Shown one piece after another: positions 34,657 to 43,709 of a stretch of DNA of 58,995 bases. The position numbers and the translations under genes were made by a program. The DNA comes from JAQVEM01 sp964610315. GTDB lineage: Bacteria; Actinomycetota; Humimicrobiia; Humimicrobiales; Humimicrobiaceae. The stretch covers positions 1 through 58,995 of the forward strand of contig CAZSVM010000017.1 of the NCBI GenBank assembly GCA_964610315.1. The letters run 5' to 3'. The number at the start of each line of letters is the position of its first letter. Position 1 is the stretch's first letter. The notes beneath the pieces were generated by a model. The model made no database searches. It had not been told where the DNA came from and saw only the letters and a list, made by a program, of their open reading frames with translations.

Positions 34657-35147
34657 AAATATTTTCAGTAATTGGTATATCCAAATCGGGAAAAACCACT
34701 ACTGTTGAAAATGTTATAAAGGAGCTTAAGAGAAGGAACTATTCTGTGGGGTCGGTAAAGGAAATACAGTGTAAAAATTTTACCATAGATCAAGAAGGCA
34801 CCGATACCTGCAGACATAGAAAAGCAGGTTCGGATCTTATAACTGCCCGTGCTGATTGTGAGACGGACATTATATATCCCGGAAATCTGGAAATAATTGA
34901 AATATTGAAATTATACCATCAGGATTATATAGTAATGGAAGGAGTGGCAGATTATGACTGTCCTGTAATTCTATGCGCAAATGCAATCGGAGATATTGAA
35001 GGAAGCAGGAATAAAGAGTTCTTTAAAAGAGTTTTTTTAATTTCTGGCGTTATATCCAATGAAATTAATGAGTATAATGGAATTCCGGTTATAAATTCGG
35101 AAAATAATATCAAGAAACTGGCTGATCTTATTGAGCAGAGAGTATAG
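34653..35147 (+). CDS. mobB: MobB-like GTP-binding protein (molybdopterin guanine dinucleotide synthesis)
   Basis: The P-loop GISKSGKTTT (residues 7-16) and the following VIKELKRRNYSVGSVKEIQCKNFTIDQEGTDTCRHRKAG are typical MobB. MobB aids MobA in attaching GMP to molybdopterin, and can bind molybdopterin cofactor. ATG overlaps the T-component stop by four bases, so the importer and this protein are made together. No mobA, moeA or moa genes are in the window. Confidence 0.88.
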   Translation: MKIFSVIGISKSGKTTTVENVIKELKRRNYSVGSVKEIQCKNFTIDQEGTDTCRHRKAGSDLITARADCETDIIYPGNLEIIEILKLYHQDYIVMEGVADYDCPVILCANAIGDIEGSRNKEFFKRVFLISGVISNEINEYNGIPVINSENNIKKLADLIEQRV

Positions 35148-35223
35148 GAGTCTTACCGGATTTTCCTCCGTAGCGCTTAAAATATTTAAGGAAGTTATCC
35201 CTTTAAAATAGCTAAAAAACATA

Positions 35224-36009
35224 ATGATTCATAAACCATCCATAATTAGCCTTCTCGATAAAGAATTTATAAAAAAGGAAGGTATCGAAAAGATAATACC
35301 GGAGAAGGACTTATGCAGTAAAAAAAATAAAATATATAAAATAAAATGTATATTTGACCCGGAAAGGAAAACAGGACCTGCTTATTTCGTGTTTAAACTG
35401 TATCGGGAAGAAGGGTGGGAAAGAAGAAAGGAAAAAGAGCATTTAATGCTTAAAGCTTTGAAAAAATATACGTTTGAAAGCAGTATTTCAGTTCCGGATG
35501 TTTTTTATCGGGGGAAGGATTTTTTGATAACGGAGTTTGTGGAAGGGAATACCCTGCTTGATTATATCCTTATGAAAGAAGCAAGTAATGAAGAGATTGA
35601 ATTTAACCGGTTAAATCCTCTTACGGTATCCTGTGAAATAATTAAAAATTTTCACGATATTTCAAGGGAAATTATAGGACATTTTTGTATATTAAATGAT
35701 ATTAACCTGAGAAATTTTATAATAGGTTCAAGACTTTATCGGGTTGATTTCGAAGAGTGGACCGAGGGCTGCGTTGAGGAGGATTTTGGAAAATTTATAG
35801 CTTTCATTCTGACTTATGATCCTGTTTTTTCTGACTGGAAAATCAAAATTACCCAGAAGTTAATTAAATATATTTATGATTTCTTTTATATTGACAGGAG
35901 TAAATTGAAGACGGAGATAAATAAAGGATTCCAGTCAATAAAAAGAAGGCGTAATTTACATCCCGGAATTTTTAACCAAAAGAAAATAAATGATATCTTA
36001 GGACAATAA
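35224..36009 (+). CDS. Small kinase-fold protein (RIO/WaaP/APH-like)
   Basis: 261 residues: FVFKLYREEGWERRKEKEHLML has the Lys and Glu of a kinase N-lobe, FLITEFVEGNTL the hinge, and NDINLRNFII followed by YRVDFEEW the catalytic HxDxxxxN/DFE-like elements, with the usual His replaced by Asn. It resembles lipopolysaccharide or aminoglycoside kinases more than Ser/Thr kinases. It is the last gene of the riboswitch unit, 77 bases after mobB. Whether the first motif still works is unclear. Confidence 0.6.
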   Translation: MIHKPSIISLLDKEFIKKEGIEKIIPEKDLCSKKNKIYKIKCIFDPERKTGPAYFVFKLYREEGWERRKEKEHLMLKALKKYTFESSISVPDVFYRGKDFLITEFVEGNTLLDYILMKEASNEEIEFNRLNPLTVSCEIIKNFHDISREIIGHFCILNDINLRNFIIGSRLYRVDFEEWTEGCVEEDFGKFIAFILTYDPVFSDWKIKITQKLIKYIYDFFYIDRSKLKTEINKGFQSIKRRRNLHPGIFNQKKINDILGQ

Positions 36010-36099
36010 AATAAGCCGGTATAAAATAAGTAGATATAATACTTTTGATCAGAAACTTCGCACCTCTATCGGATTTGGCAATGTTTATTGGGTTGAATA

Positions 36100-36474
36100 T
36101 CAATTATTATTTTTTAACTCTATATTCATACGCCACATTGCCTGGGCTTTTCTCCAGTGAAAAGCAAACAGCGGAATGGAAATTATTACCAGCAGTATTC
36201 CCCTCAGTAAGTTCTTGAATGCCATGTCCTTTTCATTTTGAATAGATGCATTCAACTCTTCTTCAGCTAATTGATCTATTTCATCTTTGGATAGATTCTG
36301 GTACTGTTCGGCGGAGTACATACCTATTATATTGGATCTGGTTATATAGGTTGTTGGTTTTATATAGTTTACGGTGCCATCATAGACAGTGATTATTCCT
36401 ACTATAAAAATTATAATGGCAATAATGCATACGATATATAGATAAATCTCTCTAAAATAAATCCTTCTGGCCAT
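36100..36474 (-). CDS. Two-span membrane protein of unknown function
   Basis: 124 residues with one membrane segment near residues 10-32, an external loop of about 50 residues rich in Asp/Glu (NLSKDEIDQLAEEELNASIQNE), and a second segment near 85-105. I do not recognise a family. An AAAGGAGA site precedes the ATG. It lies alone between the kinase-like gene (convergent) and the TSUP gene. Confidence 0.7.
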   Translation of the reverse strand: MARRIYFREIYLYIVCIIAIIIFIVGIITVYDGTVNYIKPTTYITRSNIIGMYSAEQYQNLSKDEIDQLAEEELNASIQNEKDMAFKNLLRGILLVIISIPLFAFHWRKAQAMWRMNIELKNNN

Positions 36475-36572
36475 TTTTTTATCTCCTTTATTATAAAATA
36501 AATGCTACTTGATATTATACTTTTAAATCGGTTAACTTCCAATTATGTTGGATTCTACTCCTATTATTAATA

Positions 36573-37295
36573 TTATCTATATACCAATACAAAGATCCCT
36601 ACCACAATAATAATGGCTGCCACAGTTTTCTTAAAAATCTTTTCGGGAATTTTCCTTAATATCCATGTTCCAGCTATCGTTCCTATTAAAACCGCTATTG
36701 AAGCGATAAGAATCAATTTCCAGATGGACAATATCTCATTGCCCTGGGTAGCCAGATAGACCGGTATCCTGGCTACATCTACCATTAAAGCTATACCGGT
36801 GGCAGTAGCTACAAATTCTTTCCGTTTGAGTTCAAAACCGAACAGGGCAGCCGAACGAATTCCTCCCTGGTTGCCCACCAATCCTCCAAAAAAACCAGAC
36901 ATTCCGCCTGCCAGCCAGGAAGTCACTCCTGAAAACCGCATTTTTTCCGAAAGCCCGGAAAGCTCTGTTATACCTGCAAAAATGAGAAGACATCCAAAAA
37001 TAATGACCAGGACGATATTATAAAGTATACTGTGAAGCAGAGCGCCGGCCAATCCTCCGGCAGCGCTGGCCAGACCAAAGCTTAAAAGTATTTTTTTATT
37101 GATGTATTTTCTCAGGGAAAAGAAACGAAGTGCCGTTCCGCAAAAATGGGCAATAGAGATACCGGCCACAGCAATTCCAATACCGGTTTTGACAGCAAGA
37201 AGGGGGGTAATAAAGCTACCTATTCCAAAACCTGCAATTGATGCAATTCCTCCTGCAAGAATAGAAACGATAGCTAATAAAATCTGAAAAAACAT
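36573..37295 (-). CDS. TSUP-family exporter (TauE/SafE)
   Basis: 240 residues, about eight membrane segments, with the repeated family motif IAGFGIGSFITPLLAVKTGI in the first half and GGLVGNQGGIRSAAL in the second. TSUP proteins export sulfite, sulfoacetate or related anions. It lies nine bases after msrB on the same strand; methionine-sulfoxide repair and sulfur anion export may be linked. Confidence 0.87.
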   Translation of the reverse strand: MFFQILLAIVSILAGGIASIAGFGIGSFITPLLAVKTGIGIAVAGISIAHFCGTALRFFSLRKYINKKILLSFGLASAAGGLAGALLHSILYNIVLVIIFGCLLIFAGITELSGLSEKMRFSGVTSWLAGGMSGFFGGLVGNQGGIRSAALFGFELKRKEFVATATGIALMVDVARIPVYLATQGNEILSIWKLILIASIAVLIGTIAGTWILRKIPEKIFKKTVAAIIIVVGIFVLVYR

Positions 37296-37304
37296 ATTAA
37301 AAAT

Positions 37305-37676
37305 TTATTTTTTCTTCCCCGGAATAAAATCCAGGGATATGGAGTTAACACAGTGTCTGGTATTTTTAGGGGTAAATCCCTCTCCTTCAAATACATGACC
37401 CAGATGACCTCCGCATCTGAAACAAACTATTTCCGTTCTTATTCTATCTTTGTCTTTCAATCTTTTTACTGCTCCGGGGATCTCCTCATCGAAACTGGGC
37501 CAGCCGCACCCTGATTTGAATTTACTTTCGGACTGATATAAGGGCGCACCGCACTGGCGGCATACATAGGTTCCCTTCTGAGAGAAATTTTCATATTTAC
37601 CGCTGAATGGTGGTTCGGTACCTTTATTTATTATTACTCTTTTTTCCACTCCGGTAAGTTTTCTTTTTTTTATCAT
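37305..37676 (-). CDS. msrB: Peptide methionine-R-sulfoxide reductase
   Basis: Zinc ligands CRQCG and CFRCGGHLGHVF, the fold signature GCGWPSFDEEIPGAV and catalytic Cys in NTRHCVNSISLDF are all present. 123 residues without a signal peptide indicate a cytoplasmic enzyme, unlike the lipoprotein MsrA at 1.2-1.8 kb. It precedes the TSUP gene in one unit. No clear ribosome site is seen. Confidence 0.95.
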   Translation of the reverse strand: MIKKRKLTGVEKRVIINKGTEPPFSGKYENFSQKGTYVCRQCGAPLYQSESKFKSGCGWPSFDEEIPGAVKRLKDKDRIRTEIVCFRCGGHLGHVFEGEGFTPKNTRHCVNSISLDFIPGKKK

Positions 37677-37845
37677 ATTTTTATTATAATTATATTATTT
37701 ATATTTTTTTAAATACTTATAAAATATATGAATAATAAATCTATTATTCAGCGTAAACCTGTGCTGGGGTTTCTAGCCGGATATTTTATCTGGATTATAA
37801 CAAATAATAGGTGGAGTTACTATTTCATAAGATAGCGAATCCGGT

Positions 37846-38595
37846 TCAATCCCCTTTACTTGAAAGAACTATTTTCTCTTTATTAAGAAGTGGCAAGATA
37901 CAGCCGACTATTACCCAGATCACTAACGCTCCAGCTAAATACCATATAGAAAAGGTCCAGGAGGCCAGGTTGATAACTCCGGTAGCTAGCCCCAGTGGGA
38001 TTCCCATCATTAAACCGAAACCAATTATGAAGGATGGTGCTATGGCTATATCGGGATTATTGGCCAGGGAAAAAAGAACAATAAAAAGGAGTAATCCCAG
38101 AAAAAGCAGGGGATTGATAAGAAAGCCTGTAATTAACACCGGAAGAGGCAAAACAAAATTTCCTGTTGCCGGTTGAATTGTAATAAAATTTACAGTAAGT
38201 AAAACTATTAAGGTAGAGACAACGGAAATGACAAATCCGGGAAGAAATATAGCTAAACTTTTACCTATCCAGATTTCTTTAGGAGTAAGCGGGGTGGCTA
38301 ATAAGGATGTGATATTCCCATTAACTTTCTCCTTAATTATAGGTAGACTGGCAAAAGCCCAGATGAATGTGATAAGGACAAATAATGGTAAGAAGTAAGC
38401 AATAAGGCTTATTATTAATTCCAGAATAGGCCTGGCTGCCTCTTCTCTTAACCATACCTGTCTTCTTAAAAGAATACTGGTAATTGATGCGGCAGTAATG
38501 GTGATTACAACAAATGCAATAATTATAATAAGGAAGGCATTGGTCTTCCTGAATTCCCTGAAGTCTCTCTGAAAGACAATATTTATTCTTCTCAA
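37846..38595 (-). CDS. ABC-2 permease (second of a pair)
   Basis: 249 residues with six membrane segments and the loop KEKVNGNITSLLATPLTPKEIWIGKSLAIFLPGFVIS, nearly the same as in the next permease (38605-39345). The pair are paralogues and probably form a heterodimer with the ATPase. The 37677-37845 spacer holds nothing clear. Confidence 0.85.
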   Translation of the reverse strand: MRRINIVFQRDFREFRKTNAFLIIIIAFVVITITAASITSILLRRQVWLREEAARPILELIISLIAYFLPLFVLITFIWAFASLPIIKEKVNGNITSLLATPLTPKEIWIGKSLAIFLPGFVISVVSTLIVLLTVNFITIQPATGNFVLPLPVLITGFLINPLLFLGLLLFIVLFSLANNPDIAIAPSFIIGFGLMMGIPLGLATGVINLASWTFSIWYLAGALVIWVIVGCILPLLNKEKIVLSSKGD

Positions 38596-38604
38596 ATTAA
38601 GCTC

Positions 38605-39345
38605 CTAACCTGATAAAACTATTCTCTCATTTGTAAGGCGATTCATTAGAAAGATAGTAGTAATAGCCATAGCTAAAGCTAGTCCGATGTTAGCCATAGT
38701 AAAAGACCATGAAGAAATATTCAGAATATGGTGCACCGTAAGATTAATCATCACCGTTATGATAACGGGCAAAAAGAACTGGGCGATAATATTGCCATTA
38801 GCTGGTTTACTGGTTAATCCAACAAGGTGAGCAACGAGGCTAAGGCAAATATAAATAAGCGGGGCAGCAAAAAAACCGCCTATTATCATCCAGGGATTAA
38901 ACAGGAAACCTATTTTCGGAACAAAATATATATAGTTAATGGCAATCAGGGCAATAAGGGTGAGAACTTCCCCCAGAACAAAACCAGGTATGAAGACAGC
39001 CAGGCTTTTGGCAGCCCAGATACTTTTAGTTTTGAGTGGTGTAGCCAGTAGTGATTCTATATTACCGCGGGATTTCTCTTTGGTTATGGATTGGAAGGCG
39101 AACGCATTCAGATTTATTCCTAAACTAATAAAAGAAGTAGAGTATAGAATTAAGCCAAGATAGAGTTCCATTTCAGATCTGTCTGGTAATTCTTTTTTCA
39201 TCTCCGGAGCTATAAGGAGGATACAGAGAGCTATTGCCAAACCTAGAACACACATTATTGTCACAGCAATATAAGTAATGAGCGCAATCCTTAGCCTGAG
39301 ATTATTTTTGATACTGGTGATAATTATCAGACCTATATTTCTCAT
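38605..39345 (-). CDS. ABC-2 permease (first of a pair)
   Basis: 246 residues; FAFQSITKEKSRGNIESLLATPLKTKSIWAAKSLAVFIPGFVLG matches the equivalent loop in the other permease. Six membrane segments are predicted. It overlaps the ATPase gene by four bases and ends nine bases before the second permease. The exporter resembles ABC-2 systems for lipids, peptides or sodium; no substrate is indicated. Confidence 0.87.
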   Translation of the reverse strand: MRNIGLIIITSIKNNLRLRIALITYIAVTIMCVLGLAIALCILLIAPEMKKELPDRSEMELYLGLILYSTSFISLGINLNAFAFQSITKEKSRGNIESLLATPLKTKSIWAAKSLAVFIPGFVLGEVLTLIALIAINYIYFVPKIGFLFNPWMIIGGFFAAPLIYICLSLVAHLVGLTSKPANGNIIAQFFLPVIITVMINLTVHHILNISSWSFTMANIGLALAMAITTIFLMNRLTNERIVLSG

Positions 39346-40268
39346 GATGGCTCAACCTCTTTTAAAATAGTGGCATACATTTCTTCCAGAGATGCCTCTT
39401 TTTTTATTGCTTCCTCAATTTTTAACCCGCGACCGGTAAGAAAACTGATTATGTCTGAAATACCTGTTCCCTCCTGTGGTGAAAAAATAAGGCTTCTTTC
39501 CTTTTTTTCCTTCAATCCCAGTTGGGGAATGTTTTTTAATTCAGCCAGCAGTGGATCCGGAATGTGTTGTGTACTCTTGATTACTACTACACTGCCGCTC
39601 ATCCCCTGACGCAAACTTTCCAGATCACCGTAGAGTTTTATTTCGCCCCTATCAATAAGGGCAATGCGATTACAAATACGCTGAACCTCATCAAGATTGT
39701 GAGAGCTTAAAAAAATAGTTTTATTTTCTTTACTTACTATATTAATCATTAATTGTCTTATTTCTATCTGCCCTGAAGGGTCAACGCCGGCCGTAGGTTC
39801 ATCCAGAATAAGAACTTCAGGATTATGAATCATAGCTCTAGCTAAAGCCAATCTTTGTCTCATTCCCGTGGAGTATGTACTTACCCGGTCCTTTACCCTG
39901 TTCTTTAAATCCACCATATCCATAAGTTTACTGATTCTTTCTTTAGCTTCAGACAGTCCATAGATTCGGGAATAATATATAAGATTTTCTTCAGCGGTCA
40001 TATTATCGTAGAGACCATCGGTATCCAGAACGAAACCTATTTTTCTTCGGGTTTCACTGAGGTTAATATCCTGTCCCAGGATTTCTATTTTACCGGAATC
40101 AGCCTGAAGCAGACCCAGGAGTATTCTAATAGTGGTTGTTTTACCTGCTCCGTTCGGCCCCAGATAACCGAAGATGTCTCCTTTTCCCACCGAGAAGCTT
40201 ATTTCTTTTAAAATCTCCCGGTCCCCAAGATTTTTTTTAACATTTTTTATACTTATTACTGTGCTCAT
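39342..40268 (-). CDS. ABC exporter ATP-binding protein
   Basis: Walker A GPNGAGKTT, signature YSTGMRQRLA, Walker B VLILDEPTAGVDPSG and switch His LSSHNLDEV are complete. The 308-residue length includes a C-terminal regulatory extension. First gene of the ATPase-permease-permease unit; an AbrB-like gene lies upstream on the same strand. Confidence 0.93.
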   Translation of the reverse strand: MSTVISIKNVKKNLGDREILKEISFSVGKGDIFGYLGPNGAGKTTTIRILLGLLQADSGKIEILGQDINLSETRRKIGFVLDTDGLYDNMTAEENLIYYSRIYGLSEAKERISKLMDMVDLKNRVKDRVSTYSTGMRQRLALARAMIHNPEVLILDEPTAGVDPSGQIEIRQLMINIVSKENKTIFLSSHNLDEVQRICNRIALIDRGEIKLYGDLESLRQGMSGSVVVIKSTQHIPDPLLAELKNIPQLGLKEKKERSLIFSPQEGTGISDIISFLTGRGLKIEEAIKKEASLEEMYATILKEVEPS

Positions 40269-40410
40269 TTTGATATCCTTATATTTTATTTATATTAATT
40301 AAGTTAATTACACTTGTTAGTTCTCACTGATTTCCAATATCTTCAGATGTCTGGTTTTTTACTTGTATTTAAAAGAGAATATTAGTAACAAATTTTACTG
40401 CGACATATCC

Positions 40411-40680
40411 TCAGTCTTTATTACCTGTTTTTGGATTTTTTATTTTCTTTTTTTTCATTGTCGAGCCTATTTCGCGAAATAAATCTGCAGTTTCTCCCAT
40501 AGTTTTACGCATAATATCAAAAGTAGCAATCCCAAGTCCTCTTTCCAGGTCTCCGAAGACAAGCAGCTTATCACCGGTTTTAATATTAAAATCTTTCCTG
40601 GCGTCTGTAGGTATTACTATCTGCCCCCGTTCGCTTACAGTCACTGAACCATAGAACTTTTTACCTTCAGGTGCTTCCAT
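40411..40680 (-). CDS. AbrB/SpoVT-type DNA-binding protein
   Basis: GSVTVSERGQIVIPTDARKDFNIKTGDKLLVFGD is the swapped-hairpin AbrB domain. The start at 40680 is preferred to the ATG 12 bases upstream because GAGG is correctly spaced for it. Residues 50-89 are basic (KKKKIKNPKTGNK). Such genes next to ABC-2 exporters are common and probably regulate them. It has no Cys, unlike the AbrB gene near arsM. Confidence 0.85.
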   Translation of the reverse strand: MEAPEGKKFYGSVTVSERGQIVIPTDARKDFNIKTGDKLLVFGDLERGLGIATFDIMRKTMGETADLFREIGSTMKKKKIKNPKTGNKD

Positions 40681-41036
40681 ACTAAACCTCATTTATATTA
40701 ATATTACAAGATATATCTTATTTACAAAGCAAATCTTACTAATAAAAAAGAGAGCTGTCAATTTCAATTATTTTGCTTACAATTTTATAAATCAGGAAAT
40801 AAACCAAAAAATCAAATGTCAGTTAGCTATTGGCTGGTAATTTATATAATAATTTTGCCCGATTAAGTTATATGGTATTATAACCTTTATATAAAATTAA
40901 AATCCAAATTTTTAAATAAAAGAACTGTATATGTTAAGAAATTTATAGTAATCTTCTACCCGATATCGTAGATATAAATCATTAATAAATACCGTGGTTT
41001 GATAATGAAGATATAAAAAAATAATAAAGGAGTTAT
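40681..41036. other. AT-rich spacer between divergent genes
   Basis: These 356 bases separate the AbrB gene and a lipoprotein gene. I find no further frame, hairpin or clear promoter; only the AAGGAG before 41037 is evident. Confidence 0.45.
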
Positions 41037-41540
41037 ATGAAAAAAAAGTTTGCGTTGCCTCTGATAGTTTTTTTATTAATTCTAAGTTTTACTTTAAGTT
41101 CCTGCAGGCTTTTTTCTTCGTTCGATATGGAATCTAAAGATAGGGAAATAAAGGAACAAAAATCCGAAGAAGAAACCGGAACATCGGAAGAGCAAAAGGA
41201 AACTTCGGAACAGTCAGAAGAAAAGGATATAGTAGTAAACAGCCCCTTAGCGGATCAGGTTATCCAAAGCCCTCTTATAATTACGGGGGAAGCAAGAGGA
41301 ACCTGGTTTTTTGAGGCCAGTTTTCCGGTTAAGCTTTTAGATGGAAATAATATAGAAATTGCAGCTCATTATGCACAGGCTCTTAGTGATTGGATGACCG
41401 AAGACTTTGTGCCCTTTCAAGCCGAGATTGAATTCGAAAAACCGGATACGGCAACAGGATTTTTGGTTTTGGAAAGAGATAATCCCTCCGGACTTCCTCA
41501 ATATGGCGATGAACTGGTAATACCGATTCGTTTTGAATAA
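41037..41540 (+). CDS. Gmad2-type immunoglobulin-like lipoprotein
   Basis: A lipobox (LSSC, Cys23), a Glu/Lys/Ser-rich linker (about 30-65), then a domain beginning IVVNSPLADQVIQSPLIITGEARGTWFFEASFPVKLLD, which is the Gmad2 immunoglobulin-like fold found in spore germination protein GerMN and in surface lipoproteins. Probable role is binding or structural at the cell surface. First of a run of exported proteins at 41.0-46.6 kb. Confidence 0.8.
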   Translation: MKKKFALPLIVFLLILSFTLSSCRLFSSFDMESKDREIKEQKSEEETGTSEEQKETSEQSEEKDIVVNSPLADQVIQSPLIITGEARGTWFFEASFPVKLLDGNNIEIAAHYAQALSDWMTEDFVPFQAEIEFEKPDTATGFLVLERDNPSGLPQYGDELVIPIRFE

Positions 41541-41636
41541 ATATCCGGTAAACCATTTGCTATATTTGGATAATGTTATTGTAATAAGTGTAGTTTTAAA
41601 ATAAAATTCTAAGGTTATGTTACAGGATATTAACCT

Positions 41637-42002
41637 ATGGAAATGAAAAAAGCTGTTAAAGGAATACCGGTATCAGTCAGGAGACTCGGGTATGTCGCCA
41701 GGATCAGCGCCTGGCTGCTTCTGGCATCAGTGGCTATACTGATAATTACAGGGTGGGGTATTACCCATACCGAAATTATTTATAAGGCTACTTTCGGACT
41801 AGTTGACCGCCGGTTGGCAGATGCCATTCATAGGGTAAGCAATGTACCATTGGCTGTACTGTTTCTGACTCATGTGTTTACAAACATCAGATTGATTATT
41901 TACCGTAAAAATTATAGCAGGATGTGGATAGTCGATGTTATACTGGCAATAACGGGATTAATGTTGATAGTATTAGTCCTTTATATGGAATTTTGGACAT
42001 AG
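41637..42002 (+). CDS. Four-helix b-type-cytochrome-like membrane protein
   Basis: 121 residues with three to four membrane segments. His residues within or beside the segments (GWGITHTE, DAIHRVSN, FLTHVFTN) could bind heme, as in cytochrome b561 and YedZ-like quinone-linked subunits. It ends 11 bases before a molybdopterin-domain lipoprotein, so the pair may form a membrane-linked oxidoreductase. Heme binding is inferred from the His pattern only. Confidence 0.65.
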   Translation: MEMKKAVKGIPVSVRRLGYVARISAWLLLASVAILIITGWGITHTEIIYKATFGLVDRRLADAIHRVSNVPLAVLFLTHVFTNIRLIIYRKNYSRMWIVDVILAITGLMLIVLVLYMEFWT

Positions 42003-42013
42003 GAGAATATGCA

Positions 42014-42709
42014 ATGAAAAAATTTAAAATATCATGGATACCAATAATGGTATTTGTTACATTATTTACTTTTTTAATATCTGCAGGGAGCGGCTGCAAA
42101 GCATCCGAATCAGTTGCCCCCCCTGGACCTTCGGGAGAAGTGGAAGCTACCGAATTTCAGGGTGTAGAACTTACTCCTATTGCTGAACAGCGCAACAATG
42201 CCCTGGCCGGTACCCAGATTATAGACCGTGACACTTATATACTCACTGTAGACGGACTGGTAGATAATCCGCTTTCTATTACTTATGACCAACTGCTGGA
42301 ATACCCTCAGGAATCGTGGTTGATGGATCTTAATTGTGTGGAAGGCTGGAGTTTTACCGCCAAATGGACCGGTCCCCAGCTTAATTCCATTTTTAATGAT
42401 GCTGGAGTTCAGCCTGAAGCTAAAATAGTTATTTTTTACACTACCGATGTCCCAGAAGGTTATTCTTCTCTTGACCTGGATTATATTCGCGATAATAATA
42501 TCATAATTGCACTGAAGCTAAATGATATTACCCTGCCTTACGATAGGGGATTTCCTTTCCAGGTGGTGGCTAAAGATAAATATGGTTATAAATGGGCAAA
42601 ATGGGTTACTCGCATTGAGCTGTCATCCAATACCGATTTCAGGGGATACTGGGAAAGTGCAGGCTATAATAATAATGCGGATTTTGGCGGGCCGGCATTC
42701 GAGCAGTAA
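42014..42709 (+). CDS. Molybdopterin-dependent oxidoreductase domain lipoprotein
   Basis: The start at 42014 has GGAG in place and gives a lipoprotein signal (AGSGC, Cys28). The domain YILTVDGLVDNPLSITYDQLLEYPQESWLMDLNCVEGW is the sulfite-oxidase/YedY Moco fold, with Cys108 in the position that binds molybdenum and WTGPQLNSIF after it. Unlike the two small proteins at 30.8-32.5 kb it keeps the Cys. It lies beside a cytochrome-like membrane gene. Substrate is unknown; YedY-type enzymes reduce methionine sulfoxide or similar S- or N-oxides. Confidence 0.85.
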   Translation: MKKFKISWIPIMVFVTLFTFLISAGSGCKASESVAPPGPSGEVEATEFQGVELTPIAEQRNNALAGTQIIDRDTYILTVDGLVDNPLSITYDQLLEYPQESWLMDLNCVEGWSFTAKWTGPQLNSIFNDAGVQPEAKIVIFYTTDVPEGYSSLDLDYIRDNNIIIALKLNDITLPYDRGFPFQVVAKDKYGYKWAKWVTRIELSSNTDFRGYWESAGYNNNADFGGPAFEQ

Positions 42710-42713
42710 TAAA

Positions 42714-43709
42714 ATGAACGGAAGTATAAAAATAATAAAATCAAAAACTTTCACTACTCTTGCCGTAGTATTGATTCTGTCGGTGGTCTTAACTGCAGGG
42801 TGCAGCCTATTTGGCAATAAAGAGGATACCTCAAAGACAGCAGATACTCAGGAAGAGACAACTAACGAAGAAACTGCCAGCCAGGAAACGGAAACTCCAT
42901 CGGTCGAAGTGGATCAATCACTGGAAACAGAAAATGAATTCAACTCACTGGAAAAGACAGTTGAAAATATCGAAGGAATTTTTAATTTTATCGATAATAA
43001 TATAGCAAACTGTAATCCCGATTTTGCCTCAAATATGGTTTATACGGTAATCAGACTATGCGAGGATTATAAGCTTGAATTTACGGATGAATTTAACGAT
43101 CCCGAAGTACAGAGTACTATTTATGAATTGGCACCTTCAATGGAAAATCTGGATCTGGAGGTACTTAAAAATACCGATAATGAAAACGTCAAAGAAATCA
43201 TCGAAGAGGCCATAAATAAAAAGTATAAACTGGTATCGGTAGAAGGCTTTATTATGCCCATTGTAGATTATCAGGCTTATTATGATGAATACGGTCAGTA
43301 TCTTACCGCAGAAATGGACGATTATCTTAGTATAAAACTTGAGGAATCAAACAAGCCTGCTCTGGTGGATGGGGGGATTGCCATACCGGTTGATGATTAT
43401 ATCCAGCGGATTTTAAAATCAATGGAATATCTGGAAAATTATCCGGACTCCCCCAGGTTTGACGAAATAAAACAATTCAATAATGGAAGAATACTGGCAT
43501 ACCTTGGTGGTATCGATAACACTCCGGTATTCGATTCGGACGGTAAGATCAAGCCTGAAAAGTTTGCCGAGTTCCAGAATATGTTAACCAAATATGCCAG
43601 TACCGAATTTGGTGAGATACTGGGTTCATATCTGGATTTACTGGAACAGGAAAATTATACCAGAACCCAGAAGATAGATGATTTTCTAAGTAATTTGAAT
43701 AAAATTTGA
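42714..43709 (+). CDS. Lipoprotein of unknown function
   Basis: The start at 42714 is chosen because it gives a signal ending LTAGC (Cys30); the frame extends upstream without a signal. A Thr/Glu-rich linker (about 40-70) precedes about 260 helical residues (LEKTVENIEGIFNFIDNNI... IYELAPSMENLDLEVLKN... VEGFIMPIVDYQAYYDEYGQYL). No family is recognised. It is four bases after the molybdopterin protein and may belong to its unit. Confidence 0.75.
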   Translation: MNGSIKIIKSKTFTTLAVVLILSVVLTAGCSLFGNKEDTSKTADTQEETTNEETASQETETPSVEVDQSLETENEFNSLEKTVENIEGIFNFIDNNIANCNPDFASNMVYTVIRLCEDYKLEFTDEFNDPEVQSTIYELAPSMENLDLEVLKNTDNENVKEIIEEAINKKYKLVSVEGFIMPIVDYQAYYDEYGQYLTAEMDDYLSIKLEESNKPALVDGGIAIPVDDYIQRILKSMEYLENYPDSPRFDEIKQFNNGRILAYLGGIDNTPVFDSDGKIKPEKFAEFQNMLTKYASTEFGEILGSYLDLLEQENYTRTQKIDDFLSNLNKI

